A stretch of DNA of 58,511 nt from Luteitalea sp. (GTDB lineage: Bacteria > Acidobacteriota > Vicinamibacteria > Vicinamibacterales > Vicinamibacteraceae). The stretch is taken from the NCBI GenBank assembly GCA_009377605.1, contig WHTT01000040.1, positions 1-58,511 of the forward strand, written 5' to 3'. The translations under genes were made by a program, and so were the position numbers. Below, piece after piece: positions 25,471-35,524 of the stretch (position 1 is its first letter; the number at the start of each line of letters is the position of its first letter). A model generated the notes under the pieces. The model saw only the letters and a list, made by a program, of their open reading frames with translations, had not been told where the DNA came from and did not search any database.

Positions 25471-28143
25471 CTACTCTTCTCGAAGCGATTGCGCGGGATC
25501 GATCCCCAGCACGCGCCGCGCGGGCACATAGCAGGCCACCATCGTGACGAGCGTGAGGCCAAGCGCCACCGCGAGCAGCGTGAGTGGATCGGTGGGTGAG
25601 ACGCCGACCAGAATGCCTCGAATCAGCCCGCCGGCCGCGTAAATGCCCGGCACGCCGATCAGCAGACCGATGCCGACCAGCAGCGCGCCCTCGCCGAGCA
25701 CGAGTCGAAGGACGCGCCGGTGATCGGCGCCAAGCGCCAGCCGTACGGCGAGCTCGTGACGACGACGAGTCACGGATCCAGAGACTACGCCGAAGAGCCC
25801 CATCGCGGCGAGGAGCAGCGCGCCCAGCGCGAATGCGGCAATCAACACCGCGCTGGTTCGGTGCTGACGCAGGGCGTCACCGACGATCTGGTCCATCGTC
25901 CGCACTTCGCCCATCGGTACCCTGGGGTCGACCTGTTGGAGCGCCGATCGGACCCCTGGGATGAGGGCCTCCGGCTGGCGCTCGGTCCGCATCACGAACG
26001 ACAGGTTCCGGGCCTTGAATGCAGCCGAGTCCTCCGCTCGGACGAACACCTGCGGGCGGCCGTCCTGATGCACGTCATGGAGTCGTGCCTGCTCGACGAC
26101 GCCGACGATCGTGCGGTCGCCCAGCGAAATCTTCGCGCCGAGCGGGCTTCCGGTCGGAAAGAAATGTCTCGCGAGGTGGCGATCGATCAACGCCTCTCGC
26201 ACGTCATCGCGGCGCTCGGGCTCGAACGTGCGGCCGGCAAGCAGGCGCATTCCCATGACCTCGACATAGCCCGCGCGAGCGGCCACCTCATCGACCCACA
26301 GTAGGTCCCGATCGGCATCGCCTGTGTTCCCGGGCGCACCGGGAATGGTCATCGCCACCTGATTGGGCGGGGACGTGAGCGGCAGTGAGGACGTGGCGCT
26401 CACACTGGTGACGCCAGGTATGGCTGCCAACGCGCGCTCGACCCGATCTTGAAACAGGATCGCGTCGGCACGCTCAGGGAAAAACTCCCGGGGACTGCGG
26501 ACGCGGAAGGTCAAGAGGCCTTCTGGCCTGAAACCCAGGTCGGCGCTGAGCAGCCGCTCGAAGCTGCGCACGACGAGCCCGCCGCTGCTGAGCAGCACGA
26601 GGGAGATGGCCACCTGCGCCACGACCATGCTGCGGCGCATGCGACCGTGACCGCCGCCACCGCGCACCGCGCTGCTCGCCAAGAGCGACGAGAGCGACGC
26701 GCGCGCCGCCCACATCGCGGGCACCGTTGCGGCGAGGAGACCGAGCAGCACGCCAAGACCAACAATCGCCGCGCCAATGCCGCCGTCCACGCCAATCGCC
26801 TCGCGACGCGGCAGATCCAACGGCGCTAGCGCGACGAGCGCCCGAGTCCCCCAGATCGCGGTCAGCGCCCCCAACACACCGCCAATGAAACCTAGCAGCC
26901 CGCCCTCGACGAGCATCGCGCGCATGACGGCAATGCCATTGGCGCCCAGGGCGCGGGAGACGGCGAACTCGTGCTCGCGCCGCGCGGCACGGGCGAGCAA
27001 GACCGACGTGAGATTCACCATCAGCATCAGCCACAGCAGCGCGCCGGCGGCCCCGAGCACGAGGAGCGCGGGACGAGCTGTCGAGACCAGGTCCGACTCG
27101 AGTCCCACGGCATACAGCTTCAGGCCGCGGCCGTTGAAGTCGCGTGCGTCGATGGTACGACCGACGTCGTCCACGGCAGCCGCCACGGCCTGTGGCGCCG
27201 CACCGCGCCGCGCACGAATTAGCGCCGAGCAGCAGATGCCCTTCGGACTCTGGGTTGCGAGATCGACGGCGAACGTGATGTAGGCATCGGCGCGCTGCGG
27301 TGGGCCGAAGGCGTCGTTCCGTACGAACGCGAAATTCGGCGGCAGGACGCCAATGACCGTGTACGACTGCCCGTTCAGACGCACCGTAGTACCCACCATC
27401 GCGGGATCGGCCCCGAACCGATTCCATAGCTCATGGGTCAACACGATGAGATTCGGGCGCCCAGGGCCCATTTCGTTCCAAGCAAAGCCGCGGCCGAGCG
27501 CGGGCTCTACGCCGAGCAGCTCGAAGAGGTTCGGCGAGGTGACCGTCACCGCGATCTCCGTCGGGTCAGCGTCCTCCTGCAACGAGAAAATCCCTCCGAG
27601 AAACGGCTGGAGACCCGCGGCGTCCTCGATGACGGCGCCGGCCTTCTGTAGCTCCGCGATATCGCTCCCGGCGAGCGCGCCCCGCTGCACATCCAACATC
27701 GCGAAGTCGCGCCAGACGTAGTACAGGTTGTGCGGGTCCCGGTATGGCATGGGCTCGATCAAGACCTTCTGGACCACCGTGTACACGACCGCGACCATGC
27801 CGAGCCCGACGGTCAGCGTTCCTGCTGTGGCTACGAGAAACGCTGGTGCGCGCACCAGCCGACGGATCGCGAGCTCCGCACCGCGGCCCCAGTTACCGCC
27901 GCGCCGCCATGACACCGCAGGTCGCAGGCGTTCGCCCAGACCATTGCGTAGTGCGTCCACTAGCGCGCGCAGACACACACCGATGAGTCGGATTGCGCCG
28001 CCGCGGCTCAGCGCTTGACGCGCACGATCACGGTACGCCTCAACGAGTGCGTCCCCCATCTCGTCACGGAAGTCGACCGGGTAGAGACGCAGCAACAGCC
28101 TGAACCAGCGCTCCGATGCGTGCATTCGTCGATCGCGCCTCAT
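25471..28143 (-). CDS. ADOP-family permease, second of a tandem pair
   Basis: An 890-residue ADOP permease. It has a prefix different from the other copies (FRLLLRLYPVDFRDEMGDAL), shared only with its neighbour at 28182-30908. The first membrane segment is FLVATAGTLTVGLGMVAVV. The FtsX blocks contain EFAVSRALGANG and RRHELAVRLALGADHRR, and the end is PARRVLGIDPAQSLREE. AGGAGGTGAC precedes the ATG at 28143 by a standard distance. It follows the first ADOP by 38 bases, so it is the third gene of a PadR-ADOP-ADOP operon. The pair arose by tandem duplication. Intact by eye. Confidence 0.93.
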   Translation of the reverse strand: MRRDRRMHASERWFRLLLRLYPVDFRDEMGDALVEAYRDRARQALSRGGAIRLIGVCLRALVDALRNGLGERLRPAVSWRRGGNWGRGAELAIRRLVRAPAFLVATAGTLTVGLGMVAVVYTVVQKVLIEPMPYRDPHNLYYVWRDFAMLDVQRGALAGSDIAELQKAGAVIEDAAGLQPFLGGIFSLQEDADPTEIAVTVTSPNLFELLGVEPALGRGFAWNEMGPGRPNLIVLTHELWNRFGADPAMVGTTVRLNGQSYTVIGVLPPNFAFVRNDAFGPPQRADAYITFAVDLATQSPKGICCSALIRARRGAAPQAVAAAVDDVGRTIDARDFNGRGLKLYAVGLESDLVSTARPALLVLGAAGALLWLMLMVNLTSVLLARAARREHEFAVSRALGANGIAVMRAMLVEGGLLGFIGGVLGALTAIWGTRALVALAPLDLPRREAIGVDGGIGAAIVGLGVLLGLLAATVPAMWAARASLSSLLASSAVRGGGGHGRMRRSMVVAQVAISLVLLSSGGLVVRSFERLLSADLGFRPEGLLTFRVRSPREFFPERADAILFQDRVERALAAIPGVTSVSATSSLPLTSPPNQVAMTIPGAPGNTGDADRDLLWVDEVAARAGYVEVMGMRLLAGRTFEPERRDDVREALIDRHLARHFFPTGSPLGAKISLGDRTIVGVVEQARLHDVHQDGRPQVFVRAEDSAAFKARNLSFVMRTERQPEALIPGVRSALQQVDPRVPMGEVRTMDQIVGDALRQHRTSAVLIAAFALGALLLAAMGLFGVVSGSVTRRRHELAVRLALGADHRRVLRLVLGEGALLVGIGLLIGVPGIYAAGGLIRGILVGVSPTDPLTLLAVALGLTLVTMVACYVPARRVLGIDPAQSLREE

Positions 28144-28181
28144 GTCACCTCCTTCGGCTCGCTGACCCGAGTTGTCAGGGT

Positions 28182-30908
28182 TCACTCCTCGCGAAGCGAT
28201 TGCGCCGGATCGATCCCCAACACCCGCCGTGCGGGCACATAGCAGGCCGCCATCGCGACGAGCGTGAGACCGAGCGCCACCGCCAGCAGTGTGAGTGGAT
28301 CCCCCGGTGAAACGCCGACCAACACTCCGCGAATCAGGGCGCCGGCAGCGTAGATGCCCGGCACACCGATCAGCAGACCGATGCCGACGAGTAGTGCGCC
28401 TTCGCGGAGCACGAGTCGCAGCACGCGAGCATGATCGGCGCCGAGCGCGAGCCGCACGGCTAGCTCGTGACGACGGCGGGTTACCGAGCCTGAGACCACG
28501 CCGAAGAGCCCCATCGCGGCGAGGAGCAGCGCGCCGAGCGCAAAGCCGGCAATCAACACTGCGCTCATGCGCTGCTGGCGCAGCGCGTCGCCCACGATCT
28601 CGTCCATCGTCCGCACATCGCCGAGCACGAGCCGCGGGTCGAGGCGCTGGACCGCCGTTCGCACCTCCGGGATCAGCCTGTGGGGTTCCCGACCAGTGCG
28701 CACCACGAACGACAGACCTCGGACGCCCAAGTCCTCGGCCCGGAAGAAGAACTGCGGGCGGCCGTCCTGGTCGACGTCGTAGAGTCGCGCCTGCTCGACG
28801 ACGCCGACAATTGTCAGCGCCTCATCATCCTCCTCGCCGAACGGAATCTTCGCCCCGAGCGGGCTGCCGGTCGGAAAGAAGTGTCTCGCAAGATGGCCAT
28901 CGATCAAGGCTTCGCGCACGCCATCGCGGCGCACGTTGTCGAACGTGCGGCCCGCGAGCACCCGCATCCCCATGACCTCGACGTAGCCCGCGCGGGCGCC
29001 GATGCGATCGACCAGCGGCGCATCCCGCTCGGCATCGCCGGTGTTCCCGGGGGCGCCCGGGATCCGGGTCGGGCTCTGACCCGCGGAGGCCGTGAGCGGC
29101 AGCGAGGTCGCAGCGCTCACGCCGGTGACGCCGGGCAGGGCTTCAAGCGCGTCCTCGACCCGGTCCTGGAGCGCGAGAAGCGCGGCGGTGTCCTCCTGCT
29201 CGTCGCCAGCGCCGGATTCGTCGACGTCGGGCGCAGTTTCCGGAAAGAGGTCGGGCGGTATCCGCAGACGCATGGTGAGGAGGCCCTCCGGCCTGAAGCC
29301 CGGGTCTGCAGCGAGCAACCGCTCAAAGCTGCGCACGACGAGCCCGCCGGCGCTCAGCAGCACGAGGGACAAGGCGACCTGCGCCACCACCATGCCGCGT
29401 CGCATGCGACCGTGACCGCCGCCACCGCGCACCGCGCTAGCCGAGAGCAGGGAGGACAGCGACGCACGCCCCGCCCATGTGGCGGGCACAGTCGCCGCCA
29501 GCAGGCCGAGCAGCACCCCTATGCCAATGACAACCGCGCCGATGCCCCAGTCGACGGCCACCGCGTCACGGCGCGGCAGATCCAGTGGCGCAAGCGCGAC
29601 GAGGGTGCGCGTGCCCCCGATCGCCGCGAGCGCACCCGCCACACCGCCAACGAGACCCAGCAGACCGCCTTCAAAGAGCATGGCCCGAGCCACAGCGACG
29701 CCGTTCGCCCCGAGCGCGCGCGACACGGCAAACTCGTGCTCACGCTGCGCCGCACGGGCGAGCAAGACCGACGCGAGATTCACCGCCAGCACGAGCAGCA
29801 GGAACATGCCCGCGAACCCGAGCAGGAGAAGGGCAGGGCGAACACGGGACACCAGGTCGGGCTTGAGGCCGACCGAATACAGCTTCAGGCCGCGGCTCTC
29901 GAAGTCCCGCGCGTCGACGGCTCGACCGATGGCACCGATGGCAGCCGCGACCCGCTGCGGTGTGGTACCTCGACGCGCGCGAATCAAGCCCGCGTAGGAA
30001 CCGTTCCCTGGATTCGTTTCCGCGAGATTCATGTCGAACGTGATATACGCGTCGGCACTCTGCGGCGGCCCGAGACTCTCGTTGCGCGCAAACGCGAAGC
30101 GCGGTGGCATCACGCCAATGACCGTGTACGGCTCCCCATTCAGCCGCACGTCCGTACCCACAATCGCGGGATCGGCGCCGACCCGGTGCCACAGCTCGTC
30201 GGTCAACACAATCAGCGGTGGGCGGCCGGGGCCCACTTCGCTCCGCGCAAAACCGCGACCCAGCGCCGGACGCACACCAAGCAGCTCGAAGAGGTTTGGC
30301 GACGTGACCATCACCGCGATCTCGGTCGGGTCAGTGCCTTCCCGCATGGAGAACGTCCGGAGCCCCCGCCCTAGACCCGCCGCGTCCTCGATGACGCCAC
30401 CGGCCTTCTGCAGTTCCGCGACATCGGTCCCGCCCAGCCAGCCCCGCTTCAAGTCGAAAATGGGTCCGTAGTCGCGCCAGACGAAATACAGGTCGTCCGG
30501 ATCGCTGTATGGCATCGGTTCGATGAGGATCTTCTGGACCACCGTGTAGACCACGGCAAAGGCCCCCAGTCCCACCGTGAGCGTCCCCACCATGGCGGCG
30601 ACGAAGAGTGGCGCGCGTATCAGCCGGCGGGTCGCCAACTCCAGGTCTCGGCCCCAGTTGCCGCTGCGCCGCCACGACGCCGCAGGTCGCGCCCGCTCGC
30701 CCAAGCCACTGCGCAGCGACTCCGCGAGCGCGGCCATCCACACGGCTGCGAGCCGGATGATGCCACCGCGGCTCAGCGCCTGACGGGCACGGTCTCGGTA
30801 CGCCTCCACGACCGCGTCGCCCATCTCGTCTCGGAAGTCGACTGGGTAGAGACGCAGGAGGGCCCTGAACCAGCGCGTCGACGCGTGCATCAGGCGATCG
30901 CCGCTCAT
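28182..30908 (-). CDS. ADOP-family permease, first of a tandem pair
   Basis: A 908-residue ADOP permease with the LYPVDFRDEMGDAVVEA prefix and the same layout as the 25471-28143 copy. Its C-terminal 40 residues (VRLALGADHARVLRLVL to PARRVLGIDPAQSLREE) are nearly the same as the partner's. A difference is an acidic insertion DVDESGAGDEQEDTA in the second periplasmic domain, missing from the partner. The ATG overlaps the stop of the upstream PadR gene (ATGA at 30905-30908), so translation is probably coupled. No lesion seen. Confidence 0.93.
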   Translation of the reverse strand: MSGDRLMHASTRWFRALLRLYPVDFRDEMGDAVVEAYRDRARQALSRGGIIRLAAVWMAALAESLRSGLGERARPAASWRRSGNWGRDLELATRRLIRAPLFVAAMVGTLTVGLGAFAVVYTVVQKILIEPMPYSDPDDLYFVWRDYGPIFDLKRGWLGGTDVAELQKAGGVIEDAAGLGRGLRTFSMREGTDPTEIAVMVTSPNLFELLGVRPALGRGFARSEVGPGRPPLIVLTDELWHRVGADPAIVGTDVRLNGEPYTVIGVMPPRFAFARNESLGPPQSADAYITFDMNLAETNPGNGSYAGLIRARRGTTPQRVAAAIGAIGRAVDARDFESRGLKLYSVGLKPDLVSRVRPALLLLGFAGMFLLLVLAVNLASVLLARAAQREHEFAVSRALGANGVAVARAMLFEGGLLGLVGGVAGALAAIGGTRTLVALAPLDLPRRDAVAVDWGIGAVVIGIGVLLGLLAATVPATWAGRASLSSLLSASAVRGGGGHGRMRRGMVVAQVALSLVLLSAGGLVVRSFERLLAADPGFRPEGLLTMRLRIPPDLFPETAPDVDESGAGDEQEDTAALLALQDRVEDALEALPGVTGVSAATSLPLTASAGQSPTRIPGAPGNTGDAERDAPLVDRIGARAGYVEVMGMRVLAGRTFDNVRRDGVREALIDGHLARHFFPTGSPLGAKIPFGEEDDEALTIVGVVEQARLYDVDQDGRPQFFFRAEDLGVRGLSFVVRTGREPHRLIPEVRTAVQRLDPRLVLGDVRTMDEIVGDALRQQRMSAVLIAGFALGALLLAAMGLFGVVSGSVTRRRHELAVRLALGADHARVLRLVLREGALLVGIGLLIGVPGIYAAGALIRGVLVGVSPGDPLTLLAVALGLTLVAMAACYVPARRVLGIDPAQSLREE

Positions 30909-31273
30909 TTCGCCCCCCTTGCCAGCAAGCCGCCGATCCGCGCCGCGCGCGTCAACGCTTCCAACCGCCGCGCCTCCACCCTTGCCACGCGCAGGCCGGT
31001 AGCCGTGATGCGGTAATAGTTGCGCCGCTCATCGCCCGCGTCCGGCGCCGGCCGACGGGCCGCCGCCTCAATCAGCCGGCTCTCCACCATGCGGGCCAGT
31101 GCGCGGTACATCGTCCCGACATCCGGCACCGTGGTCTCCCCGCGCGCCTGAATGTCCTGGATGATCCCGTAGCCATGTCGCTCACCTGCGGCGAGGCTGA
31201 GCAGGATATGAAACTCCACAGGCCGCAGCGGCAGCTGCGCATCGACTCCACGCCGGTCTCGATCCATTCCCAT
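30905..31273 (-). CDS. PadR-family transcriptional regulator
   Basis: A 122-residue PadR repressor: LRPVEFHILLSLAAGERHG, YGIIQDIQARGE, VGTMYRALARMVESRLIE, ERRNYYRITATGLRVA. The start chosen at 31273 has GAGG 6 bases upstream; ATG at 31267 is a second option. It heads the operon with two ADOPs and overlaps the first by four bases. Upstream lies a promoter containing a dyad (31310-31341) that is a natural autoregulatory site. A C-terminal coiled-coil dimerisation helix follows the winged helix, as usual. Confidence 0.9.
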   Translation of the reverse strand: MGMDRDRRGVDAQLPLRPVEFHILLSLAAGERHGYGIIQDIQARGETTVPDVGTMYRALARMVESRLIEAAARRPAPDAGDERRNYYRITATGLRVARVEARRLEALTRAARIGGLLARGAK

Positions 31274-31309
31274 GACGTCCTCGTCCCATCCCTTTGTGAG
31301 TGCGTGGAA

Positions 31310-31341
31310 CATATATGCACGACGCATGCATTGTGTGTCAA
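31310..31341 (-). promoter_or_regulatory. Promoter and dyad upstream of PadR-ADOP-ADOP operon
   Basis: On the minus strand TTGACA (31336-31341) and CATATA (31312-31317) are 18 bases apart. The spacer and -10 hold ATGCA-N7-TGCAT (31315-31331), an inverted repeat likely to bind the PadR dimer and block RNA polymerase. It lies about 37 bases before the PadR start. Confidence 0.6.
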
Positions 31342-31452
31342 GTCCCTTGGATGGGAGCCGCCCTCGTCTGTCGAGCTGCCAACGACATGGCGGGCGCGCC
31401 GGATCGAACCGCCAACCCTCCCAAATCGTCGAATCTGTCAGGGAGCGTACCC

Positions 31453-31908
31453 ATGCCTACTCGTCGGCTCACCCGCTCGCAAACTGATCGAACAATCGCA
31501 GGAGTCTGCTCAGGACTCGCCAACTACCTCGATGTGGATGTGGTGCTCGTCCGTGCCGCCTGGCTCGTCTTTTCCGTCGTGCCCGGCGCAATCGTTGGTG
31601 GCGTGCTCGCCTACCTGGCGGCGTGGCTGCTGATTCCGGAATCGACGGAACCGGCGCCGGCACCAGACGAGCGGCGTCTCACGCGATCAGCGACCGACAA
31701 GAAGGTCGCGGGCGTGTGCGGTGGTCTCGCGGAGTACTTCGGCGTCGACGCAACGCTCATCCGCCTGACCTGGGTTATTGTGTCGATCCTGGGCGGCGCC
31801 GTGGTCGGAGGTGCCATTGCCTATCTCTTTGCATGGCTCATCATCCCGCGGGCGCCCGACTTCGTCTCGCCGACGACAGCGGTAGTCGCAGATGACATGG
31901 CCGAGTGA
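31453..31908 (+). CDS. Double PspC-domain membrane protein
   Basis: A 151-residue protein with two consecutive PspC domains: [20 protein letters not shown] with its hydrophobic segment, and [20 protein letters not shown] with another. PspC domains are small membrane modules linked to phage-shock and envelope stress. The two halves look alike in order and length, consistent with internal duplication. AGGGAG lies about 8 bases before the ATG at 31453; earlier codons to 31300 overlap the divergent PadR promoter. Its stop overlaps the next start by 17 bases, so it forms an operon with the M23 peptidase gene. Confidence 0.88.
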   Translation: MPTRRLTRSQTDRTIAGVCSGLANYLDVDVVLVRAAWLVFSVVPGAIVGGVLAYLAAWLLIPESTEPAPAPDERRLTRSATDKKVAGVCGGLAEYFGVDATLIRLTWVIVSILGGAVVGGAIAYLFAWLIIPRAPDFVSPTTAVVADDMAE

Positions 31909-33077
31909 GAATCGACGCGGCTTGGTGCTCATCACCTTGCTGTTGGCCGGCGCAGTGAGTGCCTCGGGCGGCGCAGCACGGAACCTGCAACAGTCGTTCG
32001 ACATGCAAGTGCCGGTGCCTCCGAGCTCCGTACCGGTGAACGGACGCCCGCAGCTCGTATACGAGCTGCACTTGACCAGCTTCGCTCCGCAACCGCTGCA
32101 CCTGCAGGGTCTGACTGTCCTTGATCCGCAAACCAATAAGACAATCGCGGAGCTGCACGGCGACGCCCTGACACAGCAAGTGGCGCAGCCGGGCGCGGCA
32201 TCCGCAGACGTGGACCAGCTCGCCATCGCAGCGGGCGCGCGAGCCGTGGTCTACCTCGAGCTCGAACCTTGCGAGTGACGAAGCACCTCCGTCGGCGCTG
32301 GCGCATCGAGTCGAATACACGAACGCCGGCGCGGCGGGCACGGTCCAGGGCGCCCACATCCAGGTGCGGGACGAATCACCACCGGTACTGGGTCCGCCGC
32401 TCCGTGGCGGACCGTGGGCTGCAATCCACCACCCCTCGTGGGCACGCGGACACCGCCGCTTCCTCTATGCCGTCGACGGTCGCGCACGCATCCCAGGCCG
32501 CTTCGCGATCGACTGGGTGCGGCTCGATGCGAAAGGCCGCAAGGCGCGTGGAGACCAGGACGTGATAGCCAACTGGCTCGGCTACGGCGCCGACGTGCTG
32601 GCGGTCGCGAACGCCACCGTCGCGGCTACGCGAGACAACGTCGCGGAAAGTGCGCGGATCTCGACACACCCAACGCATCCCCTGCAGGACGCGACTGGAA
32701 ACTACGTCGCACTTGATCTCGGCAACGGCCGCTATGCATTCTATGAGCACCTCGAGTCGGGCAGTGTGCGCGTGGCGCGGGGCCAGCGCGTTCATCGCGG
32801 TCAGGTGATTGCGGGGCTTGGCTTCACCGGCCATTCCACGGGCCCACACTTGCACTTCCACGTCGCCGACGCCAATTCGCCTCTCGGTGCGGAAGGCATG
32901 CCGTTCGTCCTGGAGCGCTTCGAAGTCTTGGGTTCCTACGAGGACATCGACTTGCTGGGCAAGGCGCCTTGGACACCGCTTGGCAATGCAGCCAAGTCCA
33001 TGCGCACCGCAGAAAGGCCAGCACCGAACGTCGTCGTCTCGTTCGACATCGACGAGAGCTCCGGGCGCAATCAGTAG
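31892..33077 (+). pseudogene. Exported M23 peptidase, frameshifted
   Basis: The first frame encodes a signal peptide and an N-terminal domain (RNLQQSFDMQVPVPP to GARAVVYLELE) and stops at 32276-32278. One base shift near 32266-32268 (AACCTT) continues in another frame as LASDEAPPSALAHRVEY and then VLGPPLRGGPWAAIHHPSW, RARIPGRFAIDW, and the M23 zinc motif GHSTGPHLHFHV. The two parts joined give a normal-looking metallopeptidase of about 390 residues. Alone, the second part has an ATG at 32364 but no signal peptide. Either a real lesion or an indel error. M23 enzymes cut peptidoglycan cross-bridges. Confidence 0.82.
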
Positions 33078-34375
33078 CCCTCGAGGAACTCGACCAGCGC
33101 CACGACCGAGCTCGCGGCCGCGTACAGCGCGAGGACAAAGAGCAGCGCCATGACGATGTTCTCCCACGGGCGCGTGCGGAAGCGCGGGCCAATGAAATGT
33201 GAGCTGGCGGTGATGCGCCACAGCCCTCCCGCAAGCAGCGGCACAATCACCACCTGCGCGCCGTTGGCCATCAGCGTCAGCATCACGAAATCCGGCATGC
33301 CCGGAAGCGCCCAGATGAGCGGCGGTACGAGGAACCAGACAACGAGGACCCGATAGACTGCATGCTGCTGGAGCGTCGTCGTCTCCGGCGCAGAGCCGAC
33401 ACGCCAGCGGAGCCACGCGTGCGTGCCCAGCGTCGCGAGACCAGTGGCGTGACCCAGAATCGACGTGAAGATCGCTGCGAAGATGCCGACGTAGAACAAC
33501 GATCGTCCCCACTCGCCGATCACGTCGCTGACGAGCGTGGGGAGGTCATCCAATGAATGGATCTGCCGATCTGGGTAGAGCAGCTCGGCGGCGAGGGCCC
33601 ACACCGCCAGGTTGAGCACGAGCATGGCCGTCGTCGCCAACAGGAAGTCATAGAGCTGCACGCGGCGATACTGCGGTCCGCGCCAGCCTTTCGCGTCCAG
33701 GAAGTACGGGTATACGAGGTTCATGATCGAGCCGCCGATCGCGCCGATCATCGCCACGCCAATGAGCAGCGGATTGAACCGGCCTTGCGCATCTGGCATC
33801 TCGAAGCGGTAGAGCCCCTGCAGCACGCCCAGCGGGCTCAGGCCGACAAAGATGGCCGAACCTACGAACGAAATCGAGAGCAGTGCCAGACAGACCTTGA
33901 AGACACGCTCGAGAGGGCCGTAGGCGGGCCGGAACACCAGTGCGAACGCGATGGCATTGCATCCCAACGCCCAGAGCCACGGCTCGCCCACAGCAAACAG
34001 GTTCGCACAGACTTCGCCGAGGCCGACGGTCATGTACGCTCCGTAGACGTGCGCCATCACGACCGCCGCAATCGCGAGGACAGGCGCGCAGGCCGGGTGC
34101 AGGCGGCAGAGCCCGTCGATCACGCTCTCGCCGTGCTGATTGCACAGGTGATAGCGCGCTATGAGCGACACGAGCACGAACCGCATGAACACGGCCAGCA
34201 CGAGCACCCACATCAGTGAGTACCCGTAGTTGGCGCCGGCCACGCCCATATCGACGACATCCCCGGCGCCCAGCCAGGTCAGCACGATCACGATGCCTGG
34301 ACCGAAGGATCGGAGGTACTCGAGAGCCGTGCGCGGCACCGGGGCCAGCGAGGGTTCGACTCGATTTGGGCTCAT
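33071..34375 (-). CDS. Nramp-like divalent metal transporter homologue
   Basis: A 434-residue membrane protein with about 11 hydrophobic segments and the Nramp fold signature: GPGIVIVLTWLGAGD in the first segment and GGSIMNLVYPYF at the sixth. The classical metal-binding DPGN of segment 1 is replaced by GAGD, and the MPH of segment 6 by an IMN sequence. It may therefore carry something other than manganese or iron, or have a different coupling ion. Its last 7 bases overlap the M23 reading frame from the other strand. It lies 31 bases after the 2-hydroxyacid dehydrogenase gene on the same strand and could share its transcript. Confidence 0.75.
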   Translation of the reverse strand: MSPNRVEPSLAPVPRTALEYLRSFGPGIVIVLTWLGAGDVVDMGVAGANYGYSLMWVLVLAVFMRFVLVSLIARYHLCNQHGESVIDGLCRLHPACAPVLAIAAVVMAHVYGAYMTVGLGEVCANLFAVGEPWLWALGCNAIAFALVFRPAYGPLERVFKVCLALLSISFVGSAIFVGLSPLGVLQGLYRFEMPDAQGRFNPLLIGVAMIGAIGGSIMNLVYPYFLDAKGWRGPQYRRVQLYDFLLATTAMLVLNLAVWALAAELLYPDRQIHSLDDLPTLVSDVIGEWGRSLFYVGIFAAIFTSILGHATGLATLGTHAWLRWRVGSAPETTTLQQHAVYRVLVVWFLVPPLIWALPGMPDFVMLTLMANGAQVVIVPLLAGGLWRITASSHFIGPRFRTRPWENIVMALLFVLALYAAASSVVALVEFLEGY

Positions 34376-34406
34376 GAGGCACCTTGCCCGAGGGTCCTCA
34401 CAAAGG

Positions 34407-35378
34407 TCACCAGATGCGGTCGATCAGCGTGCGCCCGCTGGTGAACCGTTCGAGGTTGCCCAGGAAGTGTCGAACCTGGTGTCCCCGCTCATCGGCCTGG
34501 CCGCCGGCCAAGTGGGGCGTGATGTAGCAGCCGGCCGTGCGCCATAGAGGATGGTCAGGAGGCAGCGGTTCGGGATCTGTGACGTCCAGCCACGCGGCAT
34601 CAAGGTGTCCACTGTCCAGCGCAGCGATGAGCGCATCCTGGTCCACCGTGGAACCGCGGCCCACGTTGTAGAACCGCGCGCCCGAGGGAAGCTGCGCGAG
34701 ACGTGGGGCATTGACGAACCGTGCCGTGTCGGCGCCGCCCGGCAGCAGGTTGACGAGGTGATCGGTGCGGGCAAGCTCGGCGTCGAGGGCATCAACGGTG
34801 ATGATGCGCACCGGCTCGTCACCCACGACTCGCCGTCGAACGGCGGTGAGATGGAGGTCGAACGGCGCCAAGAGCTCGGCAAGGCGGCGCGCGATATGAC
34901 CCCAGCCGAGGATCAGCACGCGTTGTTGCGACAGCTGCCGCATGCGGGGCCGCAGCTCCGCGAATGTCCAGCGGCGATCGCGCTGGGCGTCCATCGCGGC
35001 CGGCAATGCGCGGTTGGCCGCGAGCATCATTGCCAGCGTGTGCTGCGCGCACGCGTCGGCATAGACGCCGCCGACGTTGGTCATGGGCACGGCCCTGCTC
35101 GTCAGGGCCGCCCGCAGGTCGGCGCGGTCGTAGGCTTCATAGCCGGCGCTCGCGATCTCGACCCAGCGAATCCGATGACTCGCGAGCAGCGCGTCGACCG
35201 GCGGCTGTCCGAACACGATGGACGCCTGGTCGAGCCACGATCGCGAGAGCTCCGACGATGTCGCACCGTCGACCAGATGCAGGGTATGACCGGCGACGGC
35301 GTCAACCAGCAGCTGACGACGAGACGACGCAGCAGGGCCGAACGGGACGTTGCACCAGATGATGAGTGGCTGATCCAT
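34407..35378 (-). CDS. D-2-hydroxyacid dehydrogenase
   Basis: A 323-residue NAD-dependent dehydrogenase of the D-isomer-specific 2-hydroxyacid family. The Rossmann motif is VLILGWGHIARRLAELL. The catalytic set is Arg in NVGRGS, Glu in TDPEPLPPD and His in ITPHLAGG. The start at 35378 (MDQPLIIWCN) gives the usual N-terminal substrate lobe; the open frame extends to 35579 but those residues are unlike the family and cover the dyad at 35525-35540. Substrate could be a glyoxylate-, pyruvate- or phosphoglycerate-type acid; which one cannot be told. Followed closely by the Nramp-like gene. Confidence 0.85.
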   Translation of the reverse strand: MDQPLIIWCNVPFGPAASSRRQLLVDAVAGHTLHLVDGATSSELSRSWLDQASIVFGQPPVDALLASHRIRWVEIASAGYEAYDRADLRAALTSRAVPMTNVGGVYADACAQHTLAMMLAANRALPAAMDAQRDRRWTFAELRPRMRQLSQQRVLILGWGHIARRLAELLAPFDLHLTAVRRRVVGDEPVRIITVDALDAELARTDHLVNLLPGGADTARFVNAPRLAQLPSGARFYNVGRGSTVDQDALIAALDSGHLDAAWLDVTDPEPLPPDHPLWRTAGCYITPHLAGGQADERGHQVRHFLGNLERFTSGRTLIDRIW

Positions 35379-35524
35379 CGAGTGTGTCGCGGCGCTCACG
35401 GTGGAAGGGGCTGTCTCTGCTCGAGCTACGGGCGCCCGCACATTATAGCGATCGAGACTCAGCCCTGGAGGATCAACGGCAGAGCGCGCTCGGCTAGCAG
35501 AGATCGTATACGGTGTGACAAAGA

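Noticed and set aside
28680-30374. A 564-codon open frame on the plus strand
   Set aside because: Antisense to an intact ADOP gene; the product is charged and repeat-poor, with no domain.
32376-33512. A 378-codon minus-strand frame
   Set aside because: It lies across the M23 peptidase and the Nramp-like gene, both recognisable in other frames.
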